Shown here piece by piece: positions 29,501-37,665 of a stretch of 64,000 bases of DNA. Position 1 is the stretch's first letter; each line of letters starts with the position of its first letter. This DNA is from Enoplolaimus lenunculus (taxonomy: Eukaryota; Nematoda; Enoplea; Enoplida; Thoracostomopsidae): positions 62,001 through 126,000 of the forward strand of contig JASANG010001289.1 in NCBI GenBank assembly GCA_030248215.1, in the 5' to 3' direction. A model generated the notes under the pieces. The model searched no databases and was not told the origin of the DNA. It was given only the letters and a program-made list of their open reading frames with translations. Position numbers and translations under genes: made by a program.

Positions 29501-31861
29501 GATGGTTATTTGAAATTAGTTTAAGCTCAATAATAAAGCTAATTATTTTTTGTTTAAGGTGCTCATTGTGACTCAACCGGCATTATCATTCATGAAATAA
29601 TGCATTCGCTTGGATTTGATCACGAACATACACGAAGTGATCGTGACAACTACGTCCGAGTTAACTACAACAACATTCATCCGGATGCAGTGCCGAATTT
29701 TTATCAATACAAACTAGACGCAATAGAATTACTCAATTTACCTTACGATACAAGTAGTATAACGCATTATGGTAAATACGATTTTACAAAGTAAGAGATT
29801 GGCTTAGATTCTCAAATGTATTAGTACGGCAGGGTTGGGTTTTCAAACAAATCCAAGTGACTGCAAAAACAGATTTTCCGTTTTTTTCCGGAAAAAATAG
29901 AAAAATTGGAAATATTGAAAACATGAGTTCGTGCTTCAACAACAAATGCACACACGTTGGGTCTTTTTGCGTTATCGCTCCCTCAGCCCGCGTGTGTCCA
30001 AAAAACGTTGGATTTAAAAAATTTTGCATATTTGAGCTTATCATGAATTGGTCTGATCGTTTCACGCTTAAATTTGGATTTTTGACACATTCGATTTTTA
30101 AGGGCCAAAGGTGCCCTTGGGACAGAAAAAATTATCAAAAAGTTTGACAATTTATATACCATTCGATGCAGAGTGCGGAGCTGAGTCCAATGATGTTATT
30201 TTTTTGCAATCAAACTAGTGGTTAACGAATATTGTCAAATAACTGATTTGGCAAACCGCCAACGATTTGGGTCGGCGCCAAATTAGTTATTTTACCGTAA
30301 CTCGTTAACCAGTGATATTGATTGCGGAAAATTTAACACAATTGGATTCAGCTCGCAAGTCGCAAGGTGCATCGAATGTAATATAATTGTCCAACTTTTT
30401 GGCAAAAATTTTTCATGGGTCCCTCGAGGAACCTTGGTTCTTAAAAAATTGAATTTTTCAAAAATTCACATTAAGGCGTGGAAGGATCAGGGGAGGTCGT
30501 GAGAAAATCAAATGAAGTTTTTTGAATTTTGGCATGTTTAAAAAGTCAAGATTTTTAGTAATCATGGGATAATCATGCAAATATTTTGACTCAGGGTTGA
30601 AAAAATAATTTCTTTTCGTCAACACCAGCTACTTTAGTGGTGAAACAATGTAAGTTATTTCAAAATTTTTTTTACAAAATAGCGTTTCGGATATCCAGCG
30701 GCTATCCGGATACACGTTTCATTACGGATACATATCAGGATATTTTTCATTTCCAGGTATTCGGATATCCTGTGCCCATCTATAGTCAAAACAATACTAA
30801 GAGAGACACATGATTATTTTACTAAGTATATGTGTATATCAACATTTTATAACACACGATATACACCGGATACACAGTACAAAAGTGTCTGGGTTTCAAA
30901 AAGGGCATCTACCACTTTTAGCTAGCGACAAACCTGTCGATTTGAGTTCGGCAGAAAATCTGCAGGCAGGATTTGTCCTTGCATTGTTATATGATGAGTT
31001 TAATTTGAAGTTTGGTTTATAACTAATGCGTTTCACAAAGCTTGTAATGTTGGATCGAGCAAAAAAATGAAATTAAAATATATAGGTATAATATATACAC
31101 TGCAATCATTTCAAAATCAAAAAAGTTGGGTTCATCAGCAAAAACATCGTGTGTAATGTTAGGTCTCAGTTGAGGCAACAGAAATTAATACGTTTGCTTA
31201 CAATCCCTATTTAGCTCATTCACGGTTACAGCGGATAATACAAGCCCGTAGCCAGCTTACCTTCATAGGGGCTAAAATGTTTAGGAGGGGCATAGAAGAG
31301 TGTTCAACGACTTACAAGCAAGGTTGAAAATTTTTTAAGACAGGCAAAATTTTTCTATTCCTAATCCTATAATGTTACTTTGAGGGGCGTAACAGTAGTG
31401 TATGCATATTACTAAACCTAAGCCTTAAGCCTCAACGCAAGAATAAAGCCAATAAGTATTTAGCTTAAGCGTACGCGTAAGCTTAACCAAAAAATAGTCT
31501 AATGCAACTATGAGCGTGAAAATATCGGAATTTCAAGTTCACTAACAGCTGTAATTCAGATATTTGATGAAATTGAACAAATTTTCGTGTGAAACTAAAT
31601 AAATTTAACATTGATCTTTTATATATTTATAAAACACCCAAGCATCCCTGACTCCATGACCACTGACAACTGTGACATGTGTATAAAAACGTAATATACG
31701 TTTGTGTTAATCTTTAATTTTGATTTTTTAGAAACGGTTTGCCCACTATTGAACCCTTGAATGAGGTTCCTATCTGGCGCCGTACAAAACTCGGATCGAG
31801 TAAATTGTCAAAATACGATATTCTTAGAATAAATCGGTTTTACGGTTGTCCAGAAGAGTAA
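20530..31861 (+). CDS. Astacin-family secreted zinc metalloprotease (zymogen)
   Basis: Coding exons are 20530-20589, 21193-21376, 21822-21943, 28131-28242, 29559-29790 and 31732-31861. All junctions are GT-AG and in phase, giving 279 residues. Residues 1-20 form a hydrophobic signal-like start. The propeptide has an FGGD aspartate-switch motif (42-45), which in pro-astacins plugs the active-site zinc. The catalytic domain starts near KWPNQTVYYKLG. It has the signature HEIMHSLGFDHEHTRSDRD with zinc ligands H171, H175 and H181 and catalytic E172. Four cysteines (C119, C144, C163, C276) fit the two astacin disulphides. The Met-turn reads SITHY, with Thr228 where SxMHY is usual. There is no CUB, EGF or ShK tail. 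The first-exon assignment is the least certain part. The fourth coding intron (6.2 kb) holds a long-inverted-repeat element. Confidence 0.9.
20636..20787 (+). CDS. Possible cassette exon of the astacin gene (membrane-protein isoform)
   Basis: A 152-nt block with good borders (TTATTCAG| and GGCAG|GTGATG) is open only in the frame that continues the astacin first exon. It encodes a hydrophobic stretch (FVYFIVYLYALWIV) followed by basic residues. If included, it shifts the next exon (21193-) into a frame ending at TAG near 21318. That gives a short membrane protein of about 112 residues. If skipped, the next exon is read as the astacin propeptide. A chance open block of this length in AT-rich DNA is possible, so this is inference from splice signals only. 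Confidence 0.35.
20880..20985. mobile_element. Half of a GAGTCGAATTTGACTC fold-back MITE
   Basis: One arm of the family found whole at 44208-44419 and 51233-51439. It reads GACTCTGGCGGAGTCGAATT and ends TTTTTCGCAGTGTAG. It sits between the possible cassette exon and the propeptide exon of the astacin gene. Confidence 0.6.
21590..21745. repeat. TTAAACTTAA-type repeat, copy 1
   Basis: GTTAAACTTAAGATTGTAG, a GTCAGTTCAGCCATTTAAAC block and a downstream TTAATTGAGAT match the order of a second copy at about 39000-39150 (CTTAAAATTCTAGTTTAGCA, CCAGACATTTAAGTTTAAC). Ends are not defined. Confidence 0.45.
21977..22085. mobile_element. CAGGGTG-type MITE fragment with AACGGAAACGGATATTG
   Basis: AAGGTGTAAACGGATAGTAA on the left and AACGGAAACGGATATTGAAG on the right match the family at 20017 and 46895. 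It lies in the astacin intron. Confidence 0.55.
22475..22785 (+). mobile_element. Solo LTR (TG...CA) inside the left arm
   Basis: The 311-bp segment runs from TGTAATGACGTCATC to CACTTATTACA and is flanked by a 4-bp duplication GATC (22471-22474, 22786-22789). The inverted partner arm near 27730 has an undisrupted site at the same place, so it preserves the pre-insertion form. It has a TATAAATA box (22543-22550) and AATAAA near 22672. These are U3/R/U5-type parts of a retrovirus-like LTR, Gypsy or BEL-type by duplication length. No internal region remains nearby; it is a fossil left by LTR-LTR recombination. Confidence 0.8.
22480..22550 (+). promoter_or_regulatory. Heat-shock-element promoter within the solo LTR
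   Basis: Two perfect GAANNTTCNNGAA sites occur: GAACATTCCAGAAC (22497-22510) and GAACATTCGAGAAC (22517-22530). They lie just upstream of TATAAATA (22543-22550). A palindromic cAMP-response-type site TGACGTCA lies at about 22480. This is the layout of a heat-shock-factor-driven promoter. HSF binding is inferred from the motif alone. Confidence 0.7.
23549..23745. repeat. Two-copy tandem repeat, about 157-bp period
   Basis: GTGAGACATGGATATCCTGG with GCGTATGCAATATATG (from 23549) recurs as GTGAGACATGTTTGTCCTGG with GCATATGCAACATATG (from 23705). It lies in the interior of the long-inverted-repeat element. Confidence 0.6.
23811..23965 (+). mobile_element. tRNA-derived SINE, copy 1
   Basis: A pol III A-box-like GGCGCAGTGGTAACAGC and B-box-like GGTAGTTCGAAACC are followed by CTAGCTGCGTAGTAAAAAGG and TCTGAAGTCACGGTTCC. 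The same body occurs at 42661-42817. No anticodon arm of a working tRNA is convincing. Confidence 0.7.
23966..24779. other. Interior of the long-inverted-repeat element, no firm feature
   Basis: Mostly featureless AT-rich DNA. A block bounded by GTTTTCCAG and AACT|GTAAGT near 24135-24160 could be a 23-nt microexon (Phe-Glu-Val-Ala-Ile-Asn-Asn), but nothing else supports it. Confidence 0.25.
24780..25938 (+). CDS. Unrecognised two-exon gene nested in the long-inverted-repeat element
   Basis: Exon 24780-24903 follows the acceptor ACTGTTAG and ends at a strong donor (GGCTCT|GTAAGT). Exon 25876-25938 follows GTATTTCAG and ends with TAG. The frames join in phase, giving at least 60 residues from the ATG at 24784. 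The first part is Ser/Thr-rich (SSTSSTTIDLEVNFEQGS) and the tail is HSYPPAGGNPF. AATAAA at about 26212 would end the 3' UTR. The first exon starts in phase 2, so an upstream exon is expected; I did not find one. It may be a host gene captured by the element, an element gene, or a host gene nested in the astacin intron. No family is recognised. Confidence 0.4.
26220..27228. other. Right interior of the long-inverted-repeat element, no gene seen
   Basis: AT-rich sequence with only short open frames. It lies between the polyadenylation signal of the nested gene and the start of the right arm. Confidence 0.35.
28355..28442. mobile_element. Short CAGGGTG-family MITE end in an astacin intron
   Basis: AGTAACGGAAACGGGCATTG and CCGGAAACGGATACCCGGTA lead into GCACCCTG at 28442. 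Only the right end is clear. Confidence 0.5.
28763..29007. mobile_element. MITE with CACTCCAAATAATATTTCT ends, copy 2
   Basis: About 245 bp with ends CACTCCAAATAATATTTCT and, inverted, ACACACAAAAAAGTATTTCT. It is closely matched along its whole length by 49711-49956, so the two copies are young. It lies in an astacin intron. Confidence 0.8.
29104..29426. mobile_element. CAGGGTACAACCGGAGG MITE in an astacin intron
   Basis: The left end is CAGGGTACAACCGGAGGTCT and the right end is GTACAGTTTCACCCTG. The body holds CCGGAGG/CCGGCTCC blocks and TTGTTCAACAAGGAG-like text. Flanking 8-mers do not match. Confidence 0.6.
29835..30600. mobile_element. Degenerate relative of the 1.2-kb CAGGG-end element in the last astacin intron
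   Basis: CAGGGTTGGGTTTTC at the left, CTTTTTTTCCGGAAAAAATAG and GGCGCCAAATTAGTTATTTT near 30273 match parts of 17900-19125. The block CAAATAACTGATTTGGC faces GCGCCAAATTAGTTATTT as an inner hairpin at about 30235-30295. Ends are not reliable. Confidence 0.45.
30680..30785. mobile_element. GGATATCC-rich MITE fragment
   Basis: CGGATATCCAGCGGCTATCC and GGTATTCGGATATCCTGTGC are opposed ends of a short element. Similar ATCCGGATAT-rich blocks lie at about 36030-36130 and 38900-38985. Confidence 0.45.
31243..31368. mobile_element. CCCGTAGCCAGC MITE cut by a TTAGGC MITE
   Basis: CAAGCCCGTAGCCAGCTTACC and AGGGGCATAGAAGAG begin a copy whose right half is replaced from about 31369 by a partial GGCC-family element. 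Confidence 0.6.
31369..31510. mobile_element. Partial TTAGGC-array MITE
   Basis: AATGTTACTTTGAGGGGCGT is the subfamily end seen at 17535, followed by degenerate CCTAAG/GCTTAA hexamers and AAAAAATAGTCTAA. The opposite end is absent. It lies in the last astacin intron. Confidence 0.65.
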
Positions 31862-31916
31862 CGCTGCTTTCAACGATTATTTTCAATATGAAATATGTAA
31901 ATTTTGCTTTGATTAA

Positions 31917-32179
31917 CCCCTTCTCACATTGAGTTGGCTGTAGGCAACTCAGCGCAGTGTATATACGTTAAATAGTATATATCGCACCGTGTCTAACCAT
32001 TGCAACACGTGTGCATAGTACTAAATCACCACAAGACGTGAGAGCCGCCTCGGGCTCGAGCGTCAAGCTCCTATAGCTGAGTGGTGGTGGTATACGCCTC
32101 CCACTCCAGTCACTGGAGTTCGAATCCTAGCATAAAAGTAGGTCTCAGGGGAAATAGAAAATATTCATGTGAGAAAGGG
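31917..32179. mobile_element. piggyBac-type TTAA MITE with a tRNA-like body
   Basis: Ends CCCCTTCTCACATTGAG and, inverted, CCCTTTCTCACATGAAT lie between two TTAA sites (31913-31916, 32180-32183), as piggyBac-like elements do. Inside, at about 32066-32140, are TAGCTGAGTGGTGG (A-box-like) and GAGTTCGAATCC (B box). It begins 55 bp after the astacin stop codon, so it may form part of that 3' UTR. Confidence 0.75.
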
Positions 32180-32386
32180 TTAATACTGATCAAATTTGTC
32201 TGTGATAGAATTAACAATTTTAAGAGTAAAGTTTGTGTTTTATTCGAATAATATTCAGCACAGCACCTTGATTGAAGTATCGGCCAAGCCGAAAAATTTC
32301 GATTATGAAATACATAAACGTTACTAAATGGTGCGTTCGACATAAACAAGCAAACATCAAAGTTAACATTGAAATTGGAACACAAG

Positions 32387-32553
32387 CGCGTAGCCAGCTC
32401 ACCGTGCTCAGGGGGGCTAAAAAATTTTTCAGGAGGAGTAAGCAAGTATTTTCACTGACTTAGAAGCATGGTTGAAAATTTTCTTGTGGAATCAAAATGT
32501 TTCCAGGGGGGCTGAGACCCCATGACTGCCCGTTGGCTACGGTCCCGTTGGAT
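32387..32553. mobile_element. CCCGTAGCCAGC MITE
   Basis: GCGTAGCCAGCTCACC on the left faces CCGTTGGCTACGG on the right. The inner AAAAAATTTTTCAGGAGG and GACTTAGAAGCATGGTTGAA match the copies at 35263 and 47189. Confidence 0.7.
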
Positions 32554-32563
32554 TGTCGGAACT

Positions 32564-33013
32564 GTAGTGACCTGAATATGAGAAGGTTGTATAAGAGAGG
32601 GGCGACCCCATTTTGAGTCGTCCCAATCAATAAGGGTTCGTATCCCTAGTAAGAGTCCGTAACCGGATAGAGTTCCTAAACCATAATTAGTGTCCATGAA
32701 TGTCAATTTATCCCTCATTGCAGTGCATAAGTGACTCCAGAACCAAACAAGTTGAGTTCGAATCTTTACAGCATACTTAGTTTTGAAAGTACATTCTTGA
32801 AAGTATAACCATGCGTTATCGCTCAAAGTTTTGATCCAAGACAAATAAACGTTTCATTCAACAGGTAGATGCAATCAATACCGGACATTATCAGTAACGA
32901 AGGGCGGCGGAGGGCAGGTTAAAAATAAATAACAGTCCGTAACCGAATAACAGGGGGTACCTTCTCGAGAGGCCAAACAAAAATCAGTCCCCCCTCTTAT
33001 TCGGGTCATCATA
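32564..33013. mobile_element. GTAGTGACC-end MITE, about 450 bp, copy 1
   Basis: Ends GTAGTGACCTGAATA and, inverted, CTATGATGACCCGAATAAGA. It aligns through its length with 57515-57911 (GAGTCCGTAA, TTGAGTTCGAA, TTATCGCTCAA, AACAGTCCGTAA, CTCGAGAGGCCAAA). A fragment is at 46793-46880. It abuts the preceding MITE. Confidence 0.75.
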
Positions 33014-34164
33014 GTACTTGCTGTTTGCTTTTTGGACTTGTTATTCTACTGTTGTACTGTGTATGTTGCCAGTAAACCGTGCCCTTTGGTCTCTTTATTG
33101 TGGCTCCTGGTTTACCCAGAACTCTCAGGAACAGCTGCGCCATAATCGGCATTAGCCATTCTAGTAGACGTATTATAGGAAAGGAAGCGGTGTGCCAAAA
33201 TTGTCGTTTACCCGAGTTTACTGTACCTCACCGCTGCACCAGCAACTCCTAAATCAGTCGCTGTACGCACGCACGCAACCCCTTTTATTATCGTTAACGT
33301 GACAAAGATTGCACAAAGACAATCGTCATTTCTATTCGTTGACGAAAAATAAATGCTAAAATTCTGGCACTGAAATAAAATATTACACATCTCCTTAATA
33401 GTTCACGTCTGAAGTAGGCAGCGGTGGATCCAGAAATTGATGCCGAGTATTGCCAGCCGATATGTTATATACAGCGAAAAAGATTTCGAAGGAAACGAGC
33501 CGAAAACCTAAACGAATTATTAGCAGTAAAATTTTCATACAAAATTTCTGTTTTGAACCCTGCGTTAGAGTCATGGACACACCCGGCTCCCCTTATGTTG
33601 CGCTTCACAACGTAAGCCGCTATGCGGTGGTGTGAAACGAGAACAAAATTTTCTAAAATTTTCTAAAATTTAAATTCCTTTTAGAAAACTGCGAAGCACA
33701 AAATGTTTTGTTGTCGCGGTATTAAAATGTGCTGAGCACAGTCGGGCGTCGACGTTTTAAACTATCCTTTACGCACTGTGTGGACTACGTATAACGGAAC
33801 GATAAAACAAACTTATTCATTGCTGATTGCAAACTGCGCTATATTGTGCGTGCGCAATAGCTACGCGTCAATATTGCACATCATGCATATATAACCGTTT
33901 ATTTTAGAAATGTTATTTCGTTAAAATTTTGGGGAAATTTTGTACAATTCGCATATGCAGGTCCTGTGTTTGTCTGTTCAACCCTATTTTCATGACGGGT
34001 ATCCAAGCAGTTGAGCATAAAAGTTTCCTTTGTATTACTTGCAATATCGAACATATTTACAAATCAAAACTCAGTATATTTTATTGCAGTAGCAAACAAA
34101 ACTATATGCACAGTGTTTATTACGAAAAAAATTTCTTTTCAACATGCAAATTTTATATACTTTT
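33014..34164. other. Intergenic DNA with a CAGTGGCGGATCCA-type end only
   Basis: GGCAGCGGTGGATCCAGAAATT at about 33418 is one end of the GGATCC MITE family. Otherwise I see short A/T-rich direct repeats (ATTTTCTAAA at 33648-33680) and no gene. Confidence 0.35.
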
Positions 34165-34346
34165 AATTCATCAGGCCCGTAAAGCAAAGGAAGGGCCAGG
34201 GGCCTTAGCCCCTTCTGGAAGAATTTTGCCCTCATAGAAAGTTTTTAACCATGCTTGTAAGTCATCGAAAACTCGTGTATGCATCTCCTGAAACAATTTT
34301 AGCCCACCCCCCGGTTTGCAAAATGAGATGGCTATGGGCCTGTGTA
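34165..34346. mobile_element. CCCGTA MITE, diverged copy
   Basis: CAGGCCCGTAAAGCAAAGG on the left and GATGGCTATGGGCCTG on the right are degenerate inverted ends. The inner AGAATTTTGCC and TTTTTAACCATGCTTGTAAG match the copy at 6243. Confidence 0.6.
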
Positions 34347-34569
34347 ATACATTTAAATTTTAGTTTTAAAATAAAATTTAGTCTGCATTGTGTGACGTTT
34401 GAAAGTTTAAGTGTTACGATTTCATCAGATGCTGCTTTCATTTAAAACTCAAAGGTATGCGTTCAGTGCTGTTTATATCGGTTTTTTTCAGTACTTAATT
34501 TTTACATCAACTACGGTACGGGAGCCAAAGCCGAGGTCAACAAATTTTGCCGGTGTTGCAATTTTATTC

Positions 34570-34645
34570 TCTGGAAAATTCACTCCCCAGTAGAAATATC
34601 ATAATATGGTATTTTACTGGGGGTAAATTTTCAAAGAAGTATTCC
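34570..34645. mobile_element. Tiny palindromic MITE
   Basis: TCTGGAAAATTCACTCCCCA and, inverted, TCTTTGAAAATTTACCCCCA enclose about 35 bp. It could fold into one hairpin. Confidence 0.45.
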
Positions 34646-34832
34646 CCGGTAAAATGCATTATGGTACACTTTAATGGTCGCCGAATAAAAGTGCTTACAC
34701 TGTGGTCTTTGTAGTCCCATTATAGGATTTTTATACCACCTTGAAAATGGATGAAACTACTGTCCGCCGGATCGGCAATGGTCCTGTCCAAGAACCTTTT
34801 GAACTTCATCCTTGGGCATTGAAATTCAAATC

Positions 34833-35042
34833 TCAAGTTCCTACCCTGAATACACTGTGACCCCTTCCCTTACTACACTGTGAACAACTCAGTATACCAG
34901 CTATAATATCTCTTTTAAACTGTTGAATACATTGCTGAATTAGGTCGTTTTTAAGCATTTGCTCTTGTATTTTAAACGCTGGAACAGAACCGGACCAAGA
35001 CATCTCTGGGCCGCAGACTAAGGTTTTGTTCGGGTCAGTCAT
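34833..35042 (-). CDS. Unrecognised 69-codon open frame, possible exon
   Basis: The frame reads like a soluble protein (NDLIQQCIQQFKRDIIAGIL) and contains a good internal donor (AGTGTA|GTAAGG on the minus strand) near its end. No family or partner exon was found. It may be chance or a transposon remnant. Confidence 0.2.
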   Translation of the reverse strand: MTDPNKTLVCGPEMSWSGSVPAFKIQEQMLKNDLIQQCIQQFKRDIIAGILSCSQCSKGRGHSVFRVGT

Positions 35043-35262
35043 GAAACAAATTTATATGTAAAAAACCTCTGGTTTAGGGAAAATGGTTGGGCTTTGTAGA
35101 AAACACACGAAACAATATTCCTTGCTGAAGTAATAGAAGTTTGATTAATAATGAACGAACATTCTATGTCGTCACGAAAAATTTTGTTCAGTCTTGCGAG
35201 GGTGCACAGTGCTGAGAAGTACTTGACTTGACATTACTCTTATAGAGTTGAAAAATCTTCGA

Positions 35263-35443
35263 ACCACGCCCGTAGCCAGCTCACCTTGCATGGTAGGGAA
35301 GCTGAAAATTTTTCAGGAGGGGCATTCAAGGGTTTTTAATGAGTTACAATCAAGATTGAATAAATTCGAAGGGGGGGGGGGCAAAATTTTTGCAGGGAGG
35401 TTGAGTCCCTCTGGGCTCCCTTTGGCTACGGGCCCGCTTGGAA
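35263..35443. mobile_element. CCCGTAGCCAGC MITE
   Basis: CACGCCCGTAGCCAGCTCACC and TTTGGCTACGGGCCCG are clear inverted ends. The body includes GAAAATTTTTCAGGAGGGGC and a run of ten G near 35371. Confidence 0.75.
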
Positions 35444-36752
35444 CATTCGAAAGAACGGAAAATACATTACCGGCAGTTTTTTAATCACTGCCTTGAATTT
35501 TAGTCAGGGGTGTTTTATCAGGATTCATTTCAGATTGCCAGTGCCGTAGCAGACATTGGTGGGTGCTCCTCCAAATTCTAGGGAAAGGGTCCACAAACTC
35601 ACAAGCTAAGCGAACACGCATCCAGACCCATTTTAAAACTTCGGAGGTTTTTGTTTCAACCGGTTTGGTCCGGCCCCTTAAGGGGTTGGAGCACCAAATG
35701 GGGGTATGGGGGTGGCCGCTGCGGCCGTGAGAATAGTGTAACTTTTAAAGTAATTATGACATTTGTAACCCATATGGTTGTATTATAACCAGTATAAGTC
35801 TCGGAAGCCATTAATTTTCGAACAAAATTTTAGTTTGTTGTTCGAGAGAATGCGTATATGAAACATATCTAATGGCCAACCAAAGGGTCATAATTACAGT
35901 CGATCAGTAAAAGTTAAAACTCACAAACGAAGCTAAGTAGCTTGAAGCCAGACGCATTTCTTAACTATGGCGGTTTTGTTTGAAGTAGTTGGCCCTAAAG
36001 TGGAGTGTATTGGAGATTCAGCTTTTGCAATTAGTGATGGGCATCGGATACTTCTTCGTCTGTAGATCTCCGGCAATCCATGCTAAATATTTATCCGTAT
36101 ATCCGAATAGCCCTATATATATCCGCATATCGAAATATCTGAAACTAAAGTTACTTTTTTCGGATATTCGAAATTTAACATTGTATCTTTCACGTTTCCG
36201 AAGCTCAATTTTTGTGCCCTAAGCATTTCTTGCAATTTGTTAGCTCCCAATGAAACGCTCAAAGACTGAAGAACACTACTAACCAGCAAATCTAAAATCA
36301 TATTTTTATGATGCTGTCTTGGTTAACTTGCATTTGAACAATGTCTTCGACTGAACCAATCACAACACCCGAGCAAAACTACTTTGCCTTTAAGATATTT
36401 TGGTTGGGTGAAGAACGGAATCAAAAATGCGACTAAAGGCATTGACTTTTGAAATTTATAATTTAGCAGCACTCACATATCATGAACCGCTATTTTAAAC
36501 GCTTTTCGCGTATGAAATAATTGCTTTCAACCTGCTTTTCTGCACATGTATTAGTTGAATCGAAATTTTGAAACGAATTCGTTGGAACAGCAACGCCATT
36601 CTAAACGCGTTTAGCATTTGGTCATCTCAGAATGTTATTTTAGCATCATCACGAACGCATTTATTTCAAAACACTATCAGCGATTTGTCACGCATACTAT
36701 CCTTTAGTCTAACTGAAATGGTAGACTCACTGCATATACATCATTAATATAT
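35444..36752. other. Intergenic DNA, no gene seen
   Basis: Contains an ATCCG-rich MITE fragment at about 36030-36190 and otherwise unremarkable AT-rich sequence. Confidence 0.35.
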
Positions 36753-36836
36753 AGCAAAACTATTACTTTCTTGTTATGATAGCAAAACTATTACTTTCTT
36801 GTTATGATAGCAAAACTATTACTTTCTTGTTATGAC
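36753..36836. repeat. Near-exact 28-bp triplication
   Basis: AGCAAAACTATTACTTTCTT plus GTTATGAT is repeated three times head to tail (36753, 36781, 36809). Only the last base of the third unit differs. The near identity implies a recent expansion. Confidence 0.95.
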
Positions 36837-36876
36837 AATTGCTGGTATTTGACATTTATTTGATTTTGCTCGAAGT

Positions 36877-36920
36877 TTAAGTATTTACGTAAGTTGTCAA
36901 CTTACGTAATTACTTAAGTA
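36877..36920. repeat. Short hairpin around ACTTACGTAA
   Basis: AAGTATTTACGTAAGTTG is followed almost directly by its near-inverse CAACTTACGTAATTACTT. The stem is about 18 bp with a 2-nt loop. Confidence 0.7.
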
Positions 36921-36982
36921 AAAACTCACGGCTTCTGTTTTCCCTATCTCAGCACTCTTTTTGAGATTGAGTCGTTATTCAT

Positions 36983-37049
36983 CTAGGCTTAGGCTGCGGC
37001 TTAGGAATATGCTTATAATACTGTTTCGCCCCTGTTTCTTACATTGGCC
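36983..37049. mobile_element. Truncated TTAGGC-array MITE
   Basis: GCTTAGGAATATGCTTATAA and TGTTTCGCCCCTGTTTCTTA lead to CATTGGCC, the right end of the family. The left part is missing. Confidence 0.7.
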
Positions 37050-37263
37050 CATGTTTTGGTGTAGTTTTTTGACCTAAAACTGTTTCAAGCAGGCAGGAAA
37101 TTGCCGAAACTTTTTTTAGACAAATAGGCATCATGATTATCATTGTGAGTGACAGCGAGCCCAAAGACAAACACAGTAATTTTTCAGCAGCTCTAAAATT
37201 TCGCATTTTCAAATTTTGTGTCCTTTGCGTGTAATGGTCTTCCACCTTAAAAGGTATTAATGG

Positions 37264-37665
37264 CTGGTACAACCGGAGGTGAAAAATACCGGAGCTGGAG
37301 GTCAACGAAACTTGCCAGAGCTGGAGCCGTAGCCGGAGGTGAGGCGAAATTAGGTAGTAAAAATAATGGTTTATTAGTTAATTTTGAGCCAATACCTGCA
37401 ATATGTTGTAAAGTTGTTTGTTTTACGCTAATTTTCGGCGAAATTTTGTTTACGCTAATTTTCGGCGAAATTTTGCAAATTCTTTTCTGAAAATTGTGGC
37501 AAAAGTAAAACGAAACGCGCTATAAATAGATAAATTTCATAAAATTATACAAAATTTAACTGCCGAAATTGTCGCAACCTCCGGCAGAAATTCGACCGGA
37601 GCCGGAGCCGGAGGCCGATTTTCTGCCGGAGACGGAGCCGGAGACAGACCTCCGGTTGTATTCTG
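37264..37665. mobile_element. Complete CCGGAGG MITE, about 400 bp
   Basis: Ends CTGGTACAACCGGAGGTG and, inverted, CAGAATACAACCGGAGGTCT. The inner blocks GAGGCGAAATTAGGTAGTAA and GCCGAAATTGTCGCAACCTC match other copies. The segment TTTACGCTAATTTTCGGCGA is duplicated in tandem at about 37425-37470. Confidence 0.75.

Noticed and set aside
32066-32140. Possible functional tRNA gene
   Set aside because: A- and B-box-like motifs are present but the acceptor and anticodon stems do not pair well, and the segment lies inside a TTAA-flanked element, so I call it tRNA-derived.
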